Shown here one piece after another: positions 38,201-45,895 of a DNA stretch of 50,006 nucleotides; the first letter of the stretch is position 1, and every line of letters starts with the position of its first letter. Source of the DNA: Candidatus Margulisiibacteriota bacterium (lineage in GTDB: Bacteria; Margulisbacteria; WOR-1; O2-12-FULL-45-9; XYB2-FULL-48-7); the NCBI GenBank assembly GCA_028702315.1, contig JAQVPA010000005.1:1-50006 (forward strand). The letters are read 5' to 3'. Under the pieces are notes generated by a model, which ran no database searches, was not told the DNA's origin, and saw only the letters and a list, made by a program, of their open reading frames with translations. Both the position numbers and the translations under genes were made by a program.

Positions 38201-40928
38201 GTGCTGGGCTTGTTGTTCCCACTCCGATATTACCGCTAGTTAAGAATGTCAATAATTCGGAAGAGTAAGAAGTGCCATTATAATTATATATTCCTAATCT
38301 ATTACTGCCGCTTGAGCCCCGATTAGAAAAATGCCAAAATTTAGTCCCTGAAAGCAAATCGAAAAAGCCAACCCTAGTGTTGTCGTCTGTGCCGAAGACA
38401 GAGCCGGCGTTTACGCCGTCGGAAACCACTTGAATTCCGTAATTTTCTCCGGACAACGCTAATTTCGTTCCGGAACCAAATAGGATGTTCCCATTATTTA
38501 GGATCGAGCCAGCTGTTGTTTCGCCGTTGTTACCGGTGAGAAATTGGATTGCGGCAGAGGTCGCGGTGCCATTGCCGGACGTCCCTTGCAGGCTTAGTGT
38601 GTTGGTAATTTCCGAACCACCAATTATTTTTAATCCAGTCGCGCTCCTATATAAATTTGTATCAGAACCGATATACAAACCGGTTGCGTCAAGTGTTAGC
38701 CGCCCTGTCATCGTATCGCCGGTCTTGAGGACTTTGGTGGAGTCGGTGGCGGTAATATTGGTCAAGGCCGAACCGTCGATGGCGGGGAGCTTAGCGTCGG
38801 CGTCGAGCTGAACGATCTTGTTGGCGGTGGTACCGACATCGACGGCGAGAGCGGAACCGTTACCGCCGGTGAGGCCGGTCCCGGCGACATCACTGCCAAG
38901 CTTGGCGGCGGTAACAGAAGTAGCTGCTAGTTGAGTTGTGCTGACGCCGCCGGCATCGATCGAAATAGTGCCAGTGCTAGTGATCGGCCCGCCGGTGAGG
39001 CCGGTGCCGGTGGCGACGGAGGTGACAGTGCCGCCAGTGCTGGTTGAAGAGACTTCGAGAGTTTGTCCGGTTTGAGTGATCGTCACGTTACTGCCGGGCT
39101 TCAGGTCGACATTGCCAGTCAGGCGGGCCGCTTCGGTAGAAGCGAAAGACAGCACCGCGGCGCCAGCGGCGACAGAAGATGCGGCGCCGCCTTTGCTGGC
39201 GGAAGCGGCGTAATTAAAATTGACTTTGGCGGAAGTGACAGCTTCGTCAGTTATTTTGGCGGTAGTAATTGCTCCGTCCGCAATAGTGGCGTTGATGTTG
39301 GTCAGCAAACTGCCGTCGACAGCTGGTATCTTCGCGTCGGCATCAAGCTTGAGTATTTTGTTTGCCGTGGTGCCGGAATCAACCGCTAAAGCTGATCCAT
39401 TGCCGCCGGTGAGGCCGGTCCCGGCAACGTCACTACCGAGCTTGGCGGCGGTAACGGAAGTAGCTGCTAGTTGAGTTGTGCCGACGCCGCCGGCATCGAT
39501 CGAAATAGTGCCAGTGCTAGTGATCGGGCCGCCGGTCAAGCCGGTGCCGGTGGCGATTTCAGTAACGGTGCCTGTTCCAGTTGCAGCGGTGGTTTGGATC
39601 GTCCCATCGGGGAATTTAACGCCGCCGGAAGTTGTTTCGATCGTGCCGGAAACGGAAATCGGGCCATAAACATTTGTTAAAGCCGTAGCAATCCTCATTT
39701 TCTCTGCCCAGCCGCTGGTGTAAAAACGGATGTCGGTACCAGCTTGGTCAGCAGCGATGCCAATACCAGTTGATGTCCCACCGTAATCATCAAAGCCCAT
39801 TAAAATTAGCCTGTTTCTTAAATAAGAGGCCGGGTGATTGTTGCCGAATACCGCCAAGGTCCCGTTTATTCCCGTACTGTTAGCAAAATTCAAGAAAGCG
39901 CCGTTAGTTGCACTGCTTCCATTATTTATGTTTTCGATCTCGATCCCCATCGGCCCATCGACATTATCGTATACATGAAGCTTACCAGCTGGATCGTTGG
40001 TCCCAATGCCGACATTACCAGTAACCAGTAAATTACTTTCTGCAGTCAGCGTTCCGGTCATCGTGTCGCCGGCCTTGAGGACTTTTGTGCTGTCGGTGGC
40101 GGTAATATTGGTTAAGGCGGAGCCGTCGACAGCGGGGAGTTTGGCATTAGCGTCAAGCTGGACGATCTTGTTGGCAGTAGTGCCTGTATCAACAGCGAGG
40201 GCGGAACCGTTGCCGCCGGTCAGACCGGTCCCGGCGACATCACTGCCAAGCTTGGCGGCGGTGACGGAGGTAGCGGCTAGTTTGGTGGTGGTAATGTTCA
40301 AATCCTTTATCTTGGCGGTTTCGACGGCGTCGGAAGCAAGTTTAGCGGCGGTGACCGCTTCATTCGAGATCATACCGGCTTCAACAGTGACGGGATCGGA
40401 GCCGCCGGTCATGTGGGAGGTAGAATGGGGGCCGGGGAGGATCGTGCCAATCACTTTACTGCCGGATACAGTGACGATTTTAGCATCAGTTACCGAGCTG
40501 TCGGCCAGCTTGGCGGTCGTGATGCTAGCATCGCCGACACTGTCGGCTGACGCCGCTTTAAAAGCGTAACCGACCGTGACGATCTGCGTGCGCGGCGTGA
40601 TGGTCTCGCCGCCGACGGTAATTTCAATATACCGCGCTGAAGAACTGAAGACCGATTCAGAAAGAGCGGTCGTTGAACCAAGCAGAACGCTAAAAACGCC
40701 CTGGCTGTCCGGGGTTATCTCGTGGCTTTCCGGTCCCCAGAGAAGGGTGCCGGCTGTGTCGGCATCGTAAATACTGAAGGTGACTGTTTTTGTCGAGGTG
40801 ACAGGGCTGCTGGCTGAATCGGTCAACCGGCCTTCATAAGCTATTTTTTCCGGTACGGCAGATAAGGCGGTGCCGGCAATTAATATTAATCCGCCCAGGA
40901 TCGCCAGGAACAGTTTCTTGTTTTTCAA
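32256..40928 (-). CDS. Giant modular surface fibre protein, 2890 residues
   Basis: TTG start overlapping the ATPase stop. Signal peptide 1-23 (LFLAILGGLILIAGTALSA), an N-terminal beta domain (about 25-130), then nine copies of GTVTSVATGTGLTGGPIT-type repeats with TAKL/DAVETAKIKD, NTTGTVTAAAFSGDGSAL, DSTKVLKAGDTMTGTL and NVGIGTTEPxxxLTVAGTIETT..GVKFPDG units. Between these are differing cargo segments of about 60-200 residues. This is the architecture of phage-tail-fibre-like trimeric surface proteins. It ends in a short WEIAADANYIYICTTGG...WKRISLSDY domain. No S74 intramolecular chaperone is seen at the C-terminus. A cargo block is duplicated at about 99% identity (34581-35045 and 39639-40103). 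Probably exported and displayed; adhesion is a guess. Confidence 0.9.
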   Translation of the reverse strand: MKNKKLFLAILGGLILIAGTALSAVPEKIAYEGRLTDSASSPVTSTKTVTFSIYDADTAGTLLWGPESHEITPDSQGVFSVLLGSTTALSESVFSSSARYIEITVGGETITPRTQIVTVGYAFKAASADSVGDASITTAKLADSSVTDAKIVTVSGSKVIGTILPGPHSTSHMTGGSDPVTVEAGMISNEAVTAAKLASDAVETAKIKDLNITTTKLAATSVTAAKLGSDVAGTGLTGGNGSALAVDTGTTANKIVQLDANAKLPAVDGSALTNITATDSTKVLKAGDTMTGTLTAESNLLVTGNVGIGTNDPAGKLHVYDNVDGPMGIEIENINNGSSATNGAFLNFANSTGINGTLAVFGNNHPASYLRNRLILMGFDDYGGTSTGIGIAADQAGTDIRFYTSGWAEKMRIATALTNVYGPISVSGTIETTSGGVKFPDGTIQTTAATGTGTVTEIATGTGLTGGPITSTGTISIDAGGVGTTQLAATSVTAAKLGSDVAGTGLTGGNGSALAVDSGTTANKILKLDADAKIPAVDGSLLTNINATIADGAITTAKITDEAVTSAKVNFNYAASASKGGAASSVAAGAAVLSFASTEAARLTGNVDLKPGSNVTITQTGQTLEVSSTSTGGTVTSVATGTGLTGGPITSTGTISIDAGGVSTTQLAATSVTAAKLGSDVAGTGLTGGNGSALAVDVGTTANKIVQLDADAKLPAIDGSALTNITATDSTKVLKTGDTMTGRLTLDATGLYIGSDTNLYRSATGLKIIGGSEITNTLSLQGTSGNGTATSAAIQFLTGNNGETTAGSILNNGNILFGSGTKLALSGENYGIQVVSDGVNAGSVFGTDDNTRVGFFDLLSGTKFWHFSNRGSSGSNRLGIYNYNGTSYSSELLTFLTSGNIGVGTTSPAQKLSVAGTIEITSGSGGGLKFADGTIQTSAGGSGTVTSVATGTGLTGGPITGTGTISIDAGGVTATQLATDAVETAKIKDANVTSAKLASDININTTGTVTAAAFSGDGSALSNVTATDSTKVLKAGDTMTGTLELPANGLIVNASDLIVKDGKIGVGTSEPSYIIDVSGTGLNGAHAIRIKNTSSTGNQSAEFRAENNLGYSARMFKIGSGYGTWKTLAANDIGFYNANAGNISILNDVAAGKILLTAGGASSAHVTINANGNVGIGTTSPAQKLSVAGTIEITSGSGGGLKFTDGTIQTSAGGSGTVTSVATGTGLTGGPITGTGTISIDAGGVGTDQLAATSVTAAKLGSDVAGTGLTGGNGSALAVDTGTTANKIVKLDTDAKLPAVDGSALTNVTGTDSTKVLKAGDTMTGTLELPASGLIVNTSDLIVKDGKVGIGTAEPQTELDVNGTVKGTKLRVGADVSGYENYPLTISSADGGIILNRTSTANTFLLMKNTNAYTILRQNGKEGVSLEDFTPLAAGVGGSVAFTGYYTDTSNTIGAKIKMLKDNATSGDYSFGLGFYTRTNGSVLTERVRLSSSGAQFEGIGNGLTFIRQGSGTRGFSQDFAGSNYGQFFWGTGVYFNSGAANPVGETYNVPAGELWVDGKVGIGTTEPSAKLTVTGTIETIGTGGIKFSDGTTQTTAASGTGTVTSVATGTGLTGGPITGTGTISIDAGGVTATQLATDAVETAKIKDANVTSAKLASDIQINTTGTVTAAAFSGDGSALENVTATDSTKVLKAGDTMTGTLTAESNLLVTGNVGIGTMEPAAQLQVSPATATTVGIYVQSASGQSAQLQRWIGNGGSAYVSSNGLISAPGFNPDVGLSRQYMSFNSLQYGTSGLISWCNTSAYNGTKDIGISRYAAGKLAIGSGTQGNYTGTLLVGEVGIGTTEPASTLTVAGTIETTLGGVKFPDGNIQTTAYTGNAGTVTSVSTGTGLTGGPITGTGTISIDAGGVTATQLATDAVETAKIKDAAVTSAKLASDISINTTGTVTAAAFSGDGSALSNVTATDSTKVLKAGDTMTGTLTAESNLLVTGNVGIGTNDPAGKLHVYDNVDGPMGIEIENINNGSSATNGAFLNFANSTGINGTLAVFGNNHPASYLRNRLILMGFDDYGGTSTGIGIAADQAGTDIRFYTSGWAEKMRIATALTNVYGPISVSGTIETTLGGVKFPDGNIQTTAYTGNAGTVTSVSTGTGLTGGPITSTGTISIDAGGVTATLLASDAVETAKIKDAAVTGAKLATDINIETTGTVTAAAFSGDGSALSNVTATDSTKVLKTGDRIGWLDISSTTADATAKYAPLISRQYSNANGYWSLIRGSALVGLNIIEFGGGTASYDSATHIRFYTGYAVNTATGAIRMTINNTGNVGIGSTEPASKLTVAGTIETTLGGVKFPDGTTQTTAASGSGTVTSVATGTGLTGGPITETGTISIDAGGVTETQLADNAVTTAKISNEAVTGDKLSSNINYTGSIISNINSFQIYGSAAQNILYLDDYVNTSQGSFLNLRKARGVYASPTTVNNGDEINRIGYYPRVSSGWTGYMSAFILGKINGTVTSTAAPTDLIYYTGTGASVATERMRIRATGNIGIASSEPGSLLTVAGTIETTLGGVKFPDGNIQTTAYTGNTGTVTSVATGTGLTGGPITGTGTISIDAGGVTATQLATDAVETAKIKDAAVTSAKLASNIQINTTGTVTAAAFSGNGAALTNVTATDSTKVLKAGDTMTGQLTITKSTFPVLQITRSLTSYSTPNIKVGAANLEVTNTTPAAGTGPAFYFKAPDSAGNSTYAGLFGGALSTITDGSEVGEIVFQTGWHGGSIDGTKPMLKIISTSSTTGNVLVPNGKLGIGSSEPNSLLTVAGTIETTLGGVKFPDGTIQTSASTATSSNVVIRNLTPVGSGESSTAGTQWEIAADANYIYICTTGGPAGTAVWKRISLSDY
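34581..35045. repeat. Duplicated cassette in the fibre gene, copy A
   Basis: About 465 bp repeated at 39639-40103, offset 5058 nt. I count five substitutions. It covers the NNGSSATNGAFLNFAN cargo segment and its flanking repeat units. Confidence 0.92.
39639..40103. repeat. Duplicated cassette in the fibre gene, copy B
   Basis: Near-identical partner of 34581-35045, in the same orientation. The flanks differ, so the shared block has sharp ends. Confidence 0.92.
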
Positions 40929-42331
40929 GTTAACCGCACCCCCTTATCAAGGTGTTCCACTATTTCGGCGGAGATCGTGTCTTCACCGGTGTTGATTGCC
41001 CGGGTCACGGCCGCGTCGCAGAACTTGATCGCCGGGCGGGGAATGCCGCCCGATAGTTCCGCGATCTTTTGCAGCGCGGACTCGGTGAAAGGGTGGATCC
41101 CGCTGCCGCCGGCGTTTTCGATCCGGACCTTGACCAGCTCTTTCAGGTCTTCATAACTAAGGTGTTCGAGCGAGACGGTGAGTACCAGCCGTTCGTAGAG
41201 CGGGCGGATCTCATTTTTAAATTTGTCGATCGTTTCGGGCAGGCCAGCCATGACCAATTTTACTTCATCAAGATCGCCCAGCGTTCGGAGCGGCCGCTCG
41301 ATCTCAATGGTGAATTCGTGCGCTTCGTCGAGCATCAGGACCAGGCTTTTACCGAGCGAACGGCGCAATTTATCAAGATGGTAGATGTCGTATTCGTTCT
41401 GGTCATGGGGTTGGGTGCCGGTGTGTTCGTAGATGAGCTTGATGACCTGCTCGATCGATTGCAAAGGCCGGGGAACATAGACCGCAGTGCATTCGCTTTT
41501 CAAGTAATTAGCCAGCCAGCGGAGCAGGGTTGTCTTGCCGACGCCATACTGGCCGGTGATCAAGATATGGCCGCTGTGGGAGGCAACTTTTTCCAGGATC
41601 TGCTTGATCTCATTGCGGTAGCCGGTAAACAATTCAGGATGAATATCGAGCGTGAACGGATTTTTCCGCCAGCCGGTTTTTTTATACCAGAGCTGCTGTT
41701 CCTTAGAGATTGAAGCGCGGATCCGGCTGCCGATATAAGCGCCGCAATTAGGGCAGACATCGGTGTTTGGCGCGATCTTCTCATGACAGTTGAAGCACTC
41801 GGTCACTTTCCGCGGCGCCGCCGGCCGCAAACCGAGCCACTTGTTAACCAGAAAGATGACCTTGAACAGGAGCCAGAGCAGAGTGATGAATCCGACGGCA
41901 AAAAAGCCGGCCGCCTGGATAAAGATCAGCCGCTTTTCCGTTTCGATCTCTTTTAATCGCACCTGGATTTCGGCCAGGGAGCGCGTCGCCTCGGGATTAT
42001 TTGGCGCCAGGATCAGGACGCTATTAAAAACGTCGGCGGCCTTGGTATATTCCCCTTGGACCAGCAATTTCCTGCCGCTCGCGAGATTAGTCTTAAGCGT
42101 TTGGTTAAAACTGCTCTTTTCGCGCATGATGCTTCTTTTTAATTCTAAGGCGCCGGGATCGTTGGGCTTGAGTTTTAGGCTGGACTGCAGGTAATTAAAG
42201 GCCTTATCAAAATTCCCCAATAAATATTCGACCGAGGCCTTGTCGAAATAATCCTGTGCCGAGAGCGGCGCGCCAGGGACCAAACTCTGGAGAGAAACGA
42301 TCAGCATGATAACCAACACCAAAATTCTCAC
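40925..42331 (-). CDS. Membrane-spanning TPR - zinc ribbon - ExeA-like AAA ATPase
   Basis: 468 residues with a GTG start. Signal-like N-terminus (1-24), TPR repeats (about 25-125) probably outside the membrane, one transmembrane helix (about 135-162), a cytoplasmic zinc ribbon (C179, C182, C193, C196), then an ExeA/GspA-type ATPase: Walker A GQYGVGKTT (260-268), Walker B LVLMLDEAHE (D335, E336), and an arginine/sensor-rich lid. ExeA uses ATP to help place the type II secretin through peptidoglycan. Placed between a fibre gene and a barrel gene, it may energise assembly of this surface structure. It overlaps the fibre start by 4 nt. Confidence 0.88.
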   Translation of the reverse strand: MRILVLVIMLIVSLQSLVPGAPLSAQDYFDKASVEYLLGNFDKAFNYLQSSLKLKPNDPGALELKRSIMREKSSFNQTLKTNLASGRKLLVQGEYTKAADVFNSVLILAPNNPEATRSLAEIQVRLKEIETEKRLIFIQAAGFFAVGFITLLWLLFKVIFLVNKWLGLRPAAPRKVTECFNCHEKIAPNTDVCPNCGAYIGSRIRASISKEQQLWYKKTGWRKNPFTLDIHPELFTGYRNEIKQILEKVASHSGHILITGQYGVGKTTLLRWLANYLKSECTAVYVPRPLQSIEQVIKLIYEHTGTQPHDQNEYDIYHLDKLRRSLGKSLVLMLDEAHEFTIEIERPLRTLGDLDEVKLVMAGLPETIDKFKNEIRPLYERLVLTVSLEHLSYEDLKELVKVRIENAGGSGIHPFTESALQKIAELSGGIPRPAIKFCDAAVTRAINTGEDTISAEIVEHLDKGVRLT

Positions 42332-43086
42332 TATTGCGCCTCCCGTGCTTTAATGATTGTATCGATTCGGCCGATCATTGTCTTGACCTCGTCGTTATTC
42401 GGATCGATCGTTAACATTGCTTTCAAGGTCAATTTAGTTTTGTAGTAATCTTGCTCGGCCAGGGACGATCGGGCGGCAGTGATCAGCTGAGCTTTGATGA
42501 GGCTGGTATTGGCCTTAAGCGGACGGGGTTTTAATCTCGGTTTTGGCCGGACCGCTGGTTTGGCCGGCTGCGCAGCCGGCTGTTTTTTTATCGCCGGCAG
42601 TTCTTCAGCTGGCGGGTTTTCCTCCATCTCCTCGCTGATCTCCTGTTCGATCGGTTTGACCCCGACCAGTTGTTTGGCCAGCGTTTCAGTTTCACCCTGG
42701 CGGGAAACTTTTTCCTGCTTTAGGCCGATCAGGGTTACCAGCGTCGGCTCCCCAATGTAAAATGAAGTTGTCATGCCTTCAAAAATTTTCCCTTCAACAT
42801 CAGTTGCGATAAGATTAGCATGATAAAGGCCTTTTTTGAAGCCGTAAGGGACTTCCCAGTAACCGTGCCAGATGTGGGCGCGTCTTTCAAAATCAAATAC
42901 GATCCGGCTGCCGTCGGGGAGGGTGGCAGTCATTTCCACGACATTCGACGGCGCCCCAACGACCAGATGGACAACGTCACCGGGGAGATAAGTCCTGGTC
43001 CCTGGCGCGAGTTTTTCTGTCGTGCCGGTGGCCGGAGAAATAATGGCCAAGATGAGCGCTAAACAGGCTAGGCTGCGAATGATCAT
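42331..43086 (-). CDS. Exported Ig-like/TPR protein
   Basis: 251 residues. Signal peptide 1-22 (MIIRSLACLALILAIISPATG), an Ig-like beta domain (about 33-112, TYLPGDVVHLVVGAPSNVVEMTATLPDGS and WHGYWEVPYGFKKGLYHANLIATDVEG), a Pro/Glu/Lys-rich linker (about 145-195) and a short helical TPR-like C-terminus (TAARSSLAEQDYYKTKLTLKAMLTIDPNNDEVK). The linker may cross peptidoglycan. It overlaps the ATPase start by 1 nt and lies 1 nt after the PorV-like gene. The specific role is unknown. Confidence 0.75.
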   Translation of the reverse strand: MIIRSLACLALILAIISPATGTTEKLAPGTRTYLPGDVVHLVVGAPSNVVEMTATLPDGSRIVFDFERRAHIWHGYWEVPYGFKKGLYHANLIATDVEGKIFEGMTTSFYIGEPTLVTLIGLKQEKVSRQGETETLAKQLVGVKPIEQEISEEMEENPPAEELPAIKKQPAAQPAKPAVRPKPRLKPRPLKANTSLIKAQLITAARSSLAEQDYYKTKLTLKAMLTIDPNNDEVKTMIGRIDTIIKAREAQ

Positions 43087-43087
43087 T

Positions 43088-44077
43088 TTATTGCGCTTCC
43101 CCTTTCAGGGCGGACCAGGGTGCCCACTGGTAAGAGAGGGAAAGGTAACTGGTGGCCAAATTTGCATTATTGGAATAAGGATGGAAGGCGTAATCGAGCC
43201 TGAAGCCGGCACTGGCTAGCGAGAGGCCAAACGTCGGGTTCCAGCTGGTCAGAGACGCAGTCGAAGCGTCAACGCTCTGGTCGAGGCCGGTCCTGACCAT
43301 CAGATTGGGGGTCAATTTCCATTCCAGGCCGAGGTGGCCGGTAATTGGGCGGCTGCTTGAGGCCGGCAGGTCGAGATCCGCGGCGATCAGCAACTTACCG
43401 TTCAGCTGCATCGGCCTGATTGCGACCCCCGCTTTGTGAATGCTGGAGATCGCTTCTTCCGCGCCGCTTTCATACTTGATCACTCCGCCGAGGTCGACCG
43501 GTAAAAAGTTCTGGTTGTTATAACCGAAACTAAGGTAAGGTGAAACGATCAGCTTGAGGCCAAAGTCGCCGCTAAAACCAGACGCGGTCTTATAAATCCC
43601 TCCCGTCCAGCCGCGGTTGAAATATTTGGCGTTGAGGCCAACATAAATATTTTGCCCATAATCAAAAAATGCTGCTAGGGGTGTACTATAGGAGAAAACA
43701 AGCAGGTTGTCATGATAATCGGAGTACACAATAGAAGAACTGCCAGGGACCAAGACCTGGTTAACCCCAGTCGCTACGTAGCCAAAACCGAACGTCCCAA
43801 AATTTGAAGGGAACGCGCCGCAATACTCCGAGTAGTAAACCTCGCCAAGCAGGTTGGTGAACATGGTCATGACCTGGGGAGAGTGGAAACCGGCGCCGCC
43901 AGCTGGGTTAATGAGCGGCGCGTCGGCGTCTTCGACCACCGCGGCAAAGGCGCGCCCCATGCCGAGCGGCCGGGCGCCGCCGCCAATCACCATCGGATCG
44001 TCGGTCTCGCCGACCACTGTAGCCAAGACTGCGCTGCTTAACAGCAAGACGCCAAGCCAGGTTAAAAATATTTTCAT
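43088..44077 (-). CDS. PorV/PorQ-family outer-membrane beta-barrel protein
   Basis: 329 residues. Signal peptide 1-19, then VIGGGARPLGMGRAFAAVVEDADAPLINPAGGAG, the characteristic N-terminal motif of PorV/PorQ (UPF0164/FadL-like) barrels, followed by alternating amphipathic strands (FGTFGFGYVATGVNQVLV, NIYVGLNAKYF, GLKLIVSPYLSFGYN) to a C-terminal LATSYLSLSYQW strand. In type IX secretion PorV is a shuttle/attachment protein, but other T9SS genes are not seen here. The start overlaps the IPT/FlgD-like gene by 4 nt. Confidence 0.85.
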   Translation of the reverse strand: MKIFLTWLGVLLLSSAVLATVVGETDDPMVIGGGARPLGMGRAFAAVVEDADAPLINPAGGAGFHSPQVMTMFTNLLGEVYYSEYCGAFPSNFGTFGFGYVATGVNQVLVPGSSSIVYSDYHDNLLVFSYSTPLAAFFDYGQNIYVGLNAKYFNRGWTGGIYKTASGFSGDFGLKLIVSPYLSFGYNNQNFLPVDLGGVIKYESGAEEAISSIHKAGVAIRPMQLNGKLLIAADLDLPASSSRPITGHLGLEWKLTPNLMVRTGLDQSVDASTASLTSWNPTFGLSLASAGFRLDYAFHPYSNNANLATSYLSLSYQWAPWSALKGEAQ

Positions 44078-45216
44078 TTAACGATCCCAATCTTTTGCTT
44101 GCTTAGCAATTTGGTTTCCCCATTTACTTTGGCATTGATGAATATAATGTACACCCCGGCGCTGGCGACGCTCCGGAAAGCGGTGATCCCATTCCAGATC
44201 AGCTGGTTATCGCCGACCTGGCCGCCGGACTGTCCCTCCGGAATCACTTGGGTCCAGACTTTCTCGCCCCTGATATTATAGATATCAATCACAATCTCCG
44301 AGTCCCGGCTTAAATTGTACTTGATACTGGTCGCTTGTAAAGATGGATAATCAGGATTGGGGGGGAAAGAAATTTCCACCGGTTTGGTCAGCTCAACCGT
44401 GGGCGCTTCCAGTTTGAAGGCTTGGGCCAGTGTGCCGACTTGGCCGTCATCGTTTTTTACGTTGACGTCCCAGAGACCAGTCGTTTTGCCGGACAGGTCA
44501 AAGCGGCACTCGGCTTCGGTTGAAGAGAGAATATTGACCAGGTCGCCCGAAATGTTTGTTGCGCCGGTCATTGAAAGGTATATCTCTGCGCCTGACCGGA
44601 AATATTTCCCGGTTATTTTATATTTGGTATTGGCGTCGTTGTTGTTCCCTTTATTAGGATTGATCGAGCTGACGACCGGAGCGGTATAAGATATTTTGAA
44701 GGCCGAAGGGAGAGTGCCGGCGCCGCCGTCGCTGTTAGTCACAGTTACATCCCAGAGGCCGCCCGCCGTGCTGGGCAGGTCAAAGCGGCAGGTAATTTTG
44801 GCCGAGCTGACGACCGTGACATTGCTGCCAGTAATATCGGTTTGTCCCGATTTGGAGAGTTTTACCGATGCGCCCGCTTTAAAATTGGCGCCGGCCAGGT
44901 CGGTAATCTCAACCGCGCTGCCGCCCACTCCGGTAGCCGGCGTGATCGCGGTGACCAGCGGATTAAAGATCGGGCTGGAAAAATAAGCGGTCCGCAAAAA
45001 ACCTTCGCCGATGAAGAAACCGGAACTCGCCGGCTGGCGGGCGTAATAATCGCGGGCCAGACCGCGCAGGCCAAAAGAAGCGGAACTGCCGGCGGCGGCG
45101 CTGATATTCAATGATTGGGACGTTATTTTATAGCTGGCGGAATCGGCGGTATCAATGAACAAGCAACTAAAAGAAAAAGCCATTATGAAAGCAATTAATA
45201 AATATCGCTTAAGCAA
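44074..45216 (-). CDS. Exported protein with two IPT/TIG domains and a FlgD-like C-terminus
   Basis: 380 residues from a TTG at 45216. This start gives a clean signal peptide (MLKRYLLIAFIMAFSFSC...ADSA) and sits 9 nt after TATAAT (45231-45226); in-frame ATGs at 45243 and 45288 would include that promoter, and the longest overlaps the divergent gene. After a short beta region come two Ig-like IPT/TIG repeats (about 90-180 and 182-270, PLVTAITPATGVGGSAVEI and PVVSSINPNKGNNND). The C-terminal 90 residues are FlgD-like (TSIKYNLSRDSEIVIDIYNIRGEKVWT, GVYIIFINAKVNGE), a domain common at the end of exported proteins of uncultured bacteria. It is first in the surface-fibre operon. Confidence 0.82.
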   Translation of the reverse strand: MLKRYLLIAFIMAFSFSCLFIDTADSASYKITSQSLNISAAAGSSASFGLRGLARDYYARQPASSGFFIGEGFLRTAYFSSPIFNPLVTAITPATGVGGSAVEITDLAGANFKAGASVKLSKSGQTDITGSNVTVVSSAKITCRFDLPSTAGGLWDVTVTNSDGGAGTLPSAFKISYTAPVVSSINPNKGNNNDANTKYKITGKYFRSGAEIYLSMTGATNISGDLVNILSSTEAECRFDLSGKTTGLWDVNVKNDDGQVGTLAQAFKLEAPTVELTKPVEISFPPNPDYPSLQATSIKYNLSRDSEIVIDIYNIRGEKVWTQVIPEGQSGGQVGDNQLIWNGITAFRSVASAGVYIIFINAKVNGETKLLSKQKIGIVK

Positions 45217-45225
45217 GATGCGCAA

Positions 45226-45231
45226 ATTATA
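45226..45231 (-). promoter_or_regulatory. -10 element of the surface-fibre operon
   Basis: TATAAT on the minus strand, 9 nt before the TTG start at 45216; the -35 is weak. Confidence 0.5.
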
Positions 45232-45256
45232 CCACAAAAACATTTGACAGTTATGA

Positions 45257-45262
45257 TAGAAT
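45257..45262 (+). promoter_or_regulatory. -10 element of the arginine decarboxylase gene
   Basis: TAGAAT, 7 nt before the ATG; no Shine-Dalgarno site. The -35 is not clear. Confidence 0.35.
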
Positions 45263-45269
45263 ATATTCA

Positions 45270-45836
45270 ATGAGTTTACTTGTCCCAAACAGATTGTTTT
45301 TGACTAAAGGAGTGGGGCGGCACAAGGAAAAATTAGCCAGTTTTGAGATGGCGCTGCGCGACGCCGGTATCCACGCGGTTAACTATGTCCATGTCTCCAG
45401 CATTTTTCCCCCCGGATGTAAAGTTGTTTCCAAAGAGCACGGGTTAAAGTCGATCAAGCCCGGTGAAATAACTTTTATCGTCATGGCCCGGAACGAGACC
45501 GAAGAATCGCACCGCTTGATCTCCGCTTCGGTCGGCATGGCGATCCCTTCCGACGTCAATTCTTACGGTTACTTAAGCGAGCATCACGGCCACGGGATGA
45601 CGGATGAAGAGTGCGGCGAATACGCCGAGGATATCGCGGCACAGATGTTGGCGACGACCTTGGGTATTCCGTTTGATGAAAATGGGAGCTGGGACGAACG
45701 GCAGGACCTTTGGAAATTATCCGATAAAATAGTTAAGACTACTCATATTACGCAGAGCGCGATTGGCCAGCGGGGTGTTTGGACGACGGTCCTCTCGGCG
45801 GCGGTCTTTATTTTTGACCGGGAAGAAAACGCTTAG
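45270..45836 (+). CDS. pdaD: Pyruvoyl-dependent arginine decarboxylase
   Basis: 188 residues. The self-cleavage site is VHVSSIFPPG: cleavage between S43 and S44 would give the beta chain and a pyruvoyl-capped alpha chain. GDITFIV-like GEITFIVMARNETEE and SYGYLSEHHGHGMTDEECGEYAEDIAAQMLATTLG are typical of PvlArgDC. It makes agmatine from arginine, for polyamine synthesis. No agmatinase or ureohydrolase gene is in the window. It diverges from the surface-fibre operon. Confidence 0.95.
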   Translation: MSLLVPNRLFLTKGVGRHKEKLASFEMALRDAGIHAVNYVHVSSIFPPGCKVVSKEHGLKSIKPGEITFIVMARNETEESHRLISASVGMAIPSDVNSYGYLSEHHGHGMTDEECGEYAEDIAAQMLATTLGIPFDENGSWDERQDLWKLSDKIVKTTHITQSAIGQRGVWTTVLSAAVFIFDREENA

Positions 45837-45895
45837 GCGGATCCCTGTTCGAATCCTCATCCCAATTTGAAACCAACTGGATATCATCATTAAAG

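Noticed and set aside
32870-40100. Regularly spaced direct repeats that might suggest a CRISPR array
   Set aside because: The units are long, imperfect, keep one reading frame and encode protein repeats; spacing is irregular and there are no cas genes.
32332-40569. Many open frames on the plus strand, 60-200 codons, opposite the giant fibre gene
   Set aside because: They are antisense shadows of a Gly/Thr/Ala-rich repetitive gene. Their repeats mirror the fibre repeats, and they lack ribosome-binding sites.
32256-40928. Prophage indicated by tail-fibre-like repeats
   Set aside because: The protein has a signal peptide and sits in an operon of exported proteins. No capsid, terminase, portal, tail or integrase gene is in the window.
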